The position numbers and the translations under genes are program-made. Below are positions 61,715 to 64,000 of a DNA stretch of 64,000 nt, in pieces. The stretch's first letter is position 1, and each line of letters begins with the position of its first letter. This stretch comes from Burkholderia cepacia ATCC 25416 (lineage in GTDB: Bacteria; Pseudomonadota; Gammaproteobacteria; Burkholderiales; Burkholderiaceae). The notes below the pieces were generated by a model. The model was not told the origin of the DNA and did no database searches. It worked only from the letters and a program-made list of their open reading frames with translations. Where the stretch lies: NCBI RefSeq assembly GCF_001411495.1, contig NZ_CP012982.1, positions 1,674,001 to 1,738,000 of the forward strand, written 5' to 3'.

Positions 61715-62317
61715 TCACCGCACGTTCGAAAGGCTCGGGCGGCGGCGCAGCAGGTCGAACGCCATGATGTGGCTCGCTCCTGAAATTCCGACGCCGTAGA
61801 ACGGGATCAATGCCATCGGCAGCGTCTGGATGCCGGACATGCGGGGATCATTGAGCAGGAAGTAGGTCAATCCCGTACCGACCGCCACGACGAAATCTGC
61901 GAACCCGAACAGATGAAAGATCAGATACCGGTTGCGCGTTTTCGGCAGCATGGTGACGCCGAACGCCATCAACCCCGCGATGAGGTCGCCCCAGCCGGCG
62001 TTCCTGACGAATGCTTCCGGCAGGAGATCGTGCGCCCCGTACCAGAAGAAGACCAGCGCGGCCGCAATTCGCCAGATATGAAACGCAGTCAGCGTTCTTA
62101 GCCCGATGGTCGCGATGTATGTGCGAAAGCTCCGGGACATCGAATAAACGACAACTGGCGCCACGATACCGAGGGCAATGAGGCAGGCGAGCCCCAGCGG
62201 GTAGACCGCTCGATAAACCCCCGCTTCGGCCGCCGCGGCAACGGCTAATCCCCAGACGATCAGCACACCCAGCAAGCCCGTCCCGCCGTTCTTCCGGATC
62301 TCGACGATCTGATTCAT
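61715..62317 (-). CDS. Polytopic membrane protein
   Basis: A 200-residue protein with about five or six transmembrane segments (TGLLGVLIVWGLAVAAAA, PLGLACLIALGIVAPVVVY, IWRIAAALVFFWYGAHDLLP, DLIAGLMAFGVTMLP, FADFVVAVGTGLTYFLL). The family is not recognised. It lies between the hydrolase and NmrA genes on the same strand. Confidence 0.7.
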   Translation of the reverse strand: MNQIVEIRKNGGTGLLGVLIVWGLAVAAAAEAGVYRAVYPLGLACLIALGIVAPVVVYSMSRSFRTYIATIGLRTLTAFHIWRIAAALVFFWYGAHDLLPEAFVRNAGWGDLIAGLMAFGVTMLPKTRNRYLIFHLFGFADFVVAVGTGLTYFLLNDPRMSGIQTLPMALIPFYGVGISGASHIMAFDLLRRRPSLSNVR

Positions 62318-62386
62318 TTCCGAAGCCCATTAGGTTAACTAAACATTGATCGAATTCCCGGTATCTACTGGACGTGATGCCGTAGA

Positions 62387-63481
62387 TTAAAGCGCGCCTT
62401 TTCTGCCGTCTTCGGACAGCTTCAGAAGCGGCACCGACTTGAACAGGGTTTCCGGCTGCACCCGCTCCCAGAGACTTCCTTTGCCTTGCTGCTGGCCACG
62501 CTCGTCTTCTCGTCGAAGCCATTGCTCGACGGTCCGGATGCGGTTCGGATGGATTTCGTCGAGTAGCGCGTAGTCGCGGCGGATGACGTCGTGCTTCCAG
62601 ATGTTCCAGAATCCTGTGAAGTTGTCGCGGAAACTCATCGTGCTCTTGTCATTCGGGTCCGCGTTGTATCCGGCGGGCGAGTTCGCCGCCATCTTGAGCG
62701 GGCCGTTCCAGTAAGTGTCCAGATCCGTGTCGATGTAGCGCGCAGGATGCCCCGTTACCCGTTCGAACGCCTCGGCCAGCTTCCCGTACGCGACATGCTC
62801 AATGGCGACCTGGAGATCCATGCCGTTCGCGCGCTCCGGGTGATCGAACAGCCAGCGCGCGTAGTAGCCGCAATCCTCCAGTGCGACATGCGGCACCGCA
62901 CCGTTGCCGAGCGGCACGCGCCAGGTGACGACTCCGTCCTCGACGAAGGGCATCATCGGCGTCATCGCCGAAATGGCCATCTCCATGTATGGCCCGGTGG
63001 TGAACACGGCCGCGCCCATGCGCTCCCGGCTCGTCTGGTTCTGGAACAGGATCCATTCGCCTACGCGGCCTTTGCCGTCGTAGTGGCCAGCACGAAAGCG
63101 CGAATCGTAGCCGGCCTGTTTGAGCGCGTAGTCGAGGTTGCCATACACGAAGAACTTGATGCCTTCTTCCAGCGCGATTTCGTAGCAACGCATCGCCCAG
63201 TAGATCTCCGTTTTCTCGCCGGTGTTGAACCCGTCCAGATTGATGTACGCACCGTCGCAGCCGCGAAAGCCTGCCCGCAGAACGGCTTCGTCGGCAAACG
63301 TGCCTTTCAGGATCGACACGTTGCCGAGTGCGAGCAGCGCCTTGGCGCGCCGGGAATCGGGGTCTCGGCTCAACGCGCGAACGGAATACTTGCCGTCCGC
63401 GACGAGCGCGCTGATGACAGGCAGGCCCTGCGCGCCTGTACCACCGATGACGAAGATTCTGGAAGTGGCATGGGAAGGCAT
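62387..63481 (-). CDS. NmrA-like NAD(P)-binding protein
   Basis: A 364-residue atypical short-chain dehydrogenase. IFVIGGTGAQGLPVISALVADG is the cofactor loop, RALSRDPDSRRAKALLALGNVSILKG is the NADP-sensing segment, and the usual YxxxK pair is not obvious, as in NmrA proteins that act as redox sensors. It is divergent from an HxlR regulator across a long palindrome, so it is probably its target. Confidence 0.85.
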   Translation of the reverse strand: MPSHATSRIFVIGGTGAQGLPVISALVADGKYSVRALSRDPDSRRAKALLALGNVSILKGTFADEAVLRAGFRGCDGAYINLDGFNTGEKTEIYWAMRCYEIALEEGIKFFVYGNLDYALKQAGYDSRFRAGHYDGKGRVGEWILFQNQTSRERMGAAVFTTGPYMEMAISAMTPMMPFVEDGVVTWRVPLGNGAVPHVALEDCGYYARWLFDHPERANGMDLQVAIEHVAYGKLAEAFERVTGHPARYIDTDLDTYWNGPLKMAANSPAGYNADPNDKSTMSFRDNFTGFWNIWKHDVIRRDYALLDEIHPNRIRTVEQWLRREDERGQQQGKGSLWERVQPETLFKSVPLLKLSEDGRKGAL

Positions 63482-63536
63482 GATGGTTTCCTTGAATTCG
63501 ATGCTACGGACGCCCACCGACGATGCCGGTCAACAA

Positions 63537-63575
63537 GTGGGACACTCACTCTTATAATAAGAGTGAGTGTCCCAC
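63537..63575. promoter_or_regulatory. 39-bp palindromic operator in the NmrA / HxlR promoter
   Basis: Nineteen bases, GTGGGACACTCACTCTTAT (63537-63555), are exactly mirrored at 63557-63575. On the minus strand TTGTCT (63577-63582) and TATTAT (63554-63559), 17 bases apart, form a good promoter for the NmrA gene with its -10 at the palindrome centre. A shorter related site, ACTCTTATAATGAGACT, lies at 63653-63669. Confidence 0.85.
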
Positions 63576-63712
63576 AAGACAAGAACTTTTCGGCACTTGA
63601 ACCGGGAAGGCGACGGGCTCTTGGGTGGAAACGTCCTGTCGACGTTTGCGCGACTCTTATAATGAGACTCACCCTCGGCGACGATCGCCGGGGCTAATCT
63701 GGGAAACGGCTC

Positions 63713-64000
63713 ATGCGCTCGAAGGGTTTTGACGGAATGGTGTGCCCGATTGCCGGCGTCATGGCGGCGATCGGTGACCGATGGGGCTTGCTGATACTTC
63801 GCGACCTTGTCTGCGGGCTCAGCCGGTACGACGAGTTTCGCCAGTCGTCCGGCATAACCAACGCGACGCTCAGCGACCGGCTCAAGCATCTGGAGGCCAA
63901 CGGCCTCGTTGAGCGTAGGCGCTATCAGGTGAATCCGGAGCGATTTGAATATCTCCTGACTCACAAGGGCTGGCAGATCGCCCCGGTGATGCCGGTACTC
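63713..64000 (+). CDS. HxlR-family regulator (cut by window end)
   Basis: Open from the ATG at 63713 to the window edge, 96 codons. MVCPIAGVMAAIGDRWGLLILRDL is the HxlR N-terminus with its conserved Cys (a redox or aldehyde-sensing residue in relatives). The winged helix is LSRYDEFRQSSGITNATLSDRLKHLEANGLVERRRYQ. The usual length is 110-220 residues, so part is missing. It is divergent from the NmrA-like gene and likely binds the palindromes between them. Confidence 0.92.
   Translation, partial: MRSKGFDGMVCPIAGVMAAIGDRWGLLILRDLVCGLSRYDEFRQSSGITNATLSDRLKHLEANGLVERRRYQVNPERFEYLLTHKGWQIAPVMPVL

Overview
The window looks like part of the second chromosome (chromid) of a Burkholderia, most likely of the B. 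cepacia complex. It is GC-rich with strong third-position GC codon use. It carries a plasmid-type replication and partition block (ParA, ParB, six parS-like sites, a Rep_3-type initiator and a 1.3-kb iteron field) beside kbl-tdh, an arrangement I recall from Burkholderia chromosome 2. The assignment is from memory and motif reading, not from a search.

Left part (1-7.3 kb): the end of an alpha/beta hydrolase; a leftward response regulator / CheC / PAS-GGDEF operon; a hybrid sensor kinase; an FMN reductase; an ECF-like sigma factor with a small zinc anti-sigma; arsC. Replication block (7.3-15.7 kb): a parS cluster with a hexanucleotide tract, parA-parB, the initiator gene, an origin with 20 direct iterons and an AT-rich stretch, a KfrA-like coiled-coil protein, and a recombinase-fold protein without the usual catalytic residues. 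Single iterons in the opposite orientation recur in gene gaps out to 30.5 kb.

Middle (15.8-33.3 kb): ordinary chromid metabolism. This includes an XRE-cupin regulator divergent from kbl-tdh, a GNAT enzyme, TetR with an NTF2-like protein, tartrate dehydrogenase with a LysR regulator, type-2 argC with a LysR regulator, a ketone-body/PHB operon (acetoacetate decarboxylase, 3-hydroxybutyrate dehydrogenase, patatin), a PAP2 phosphatase, and a PadR / siderophore-interacting pair resembling YqjI/YqjH.

The most notable object is a 26,313-bp element (33399-59711) with perfect 25-bp terminal inverted repeats (TGT...ACA) and a 5-bp target duplication (CACGC). Its transposition genes are dead: a TniB C-terminal remnant and a tniQ with an in-frame TAG. 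The cargo is a complete-looking catabolic regulon: two Tat-type flavin amine oxidases each paired with a two-haem cytochrome c, a phytanoyl-CoA-dioxygenase-like enzyme, RidA, a DUF1329/DUF1302/RND/YCF48 envelope set, a Rossmann-fold reductase, acyl-CoA ligase, thiolase, DAO-type flavoenzyme, acyl-CoA dehydrogenase and two TetR regulators. Four near-identical promoter/operator modules (GGGAATACCC followed by GTCAT-N-ATGAC over a TTGTCA -35) precede the four transcription units. I infer oxidation of a hydrophobic amine in the periplasm with electrons passed to cytochrome c, followed by beta-oxidation-like steps in the cytoplasm.

Right flank (59.7-64 kb): an unrecognised reading frame, a secreted alpha/beta hydrolase, a membrane protein, an NmrA-like protein, and a divergent HxlR regulator (cut by the window end) with a 39-bp palindromic operator.
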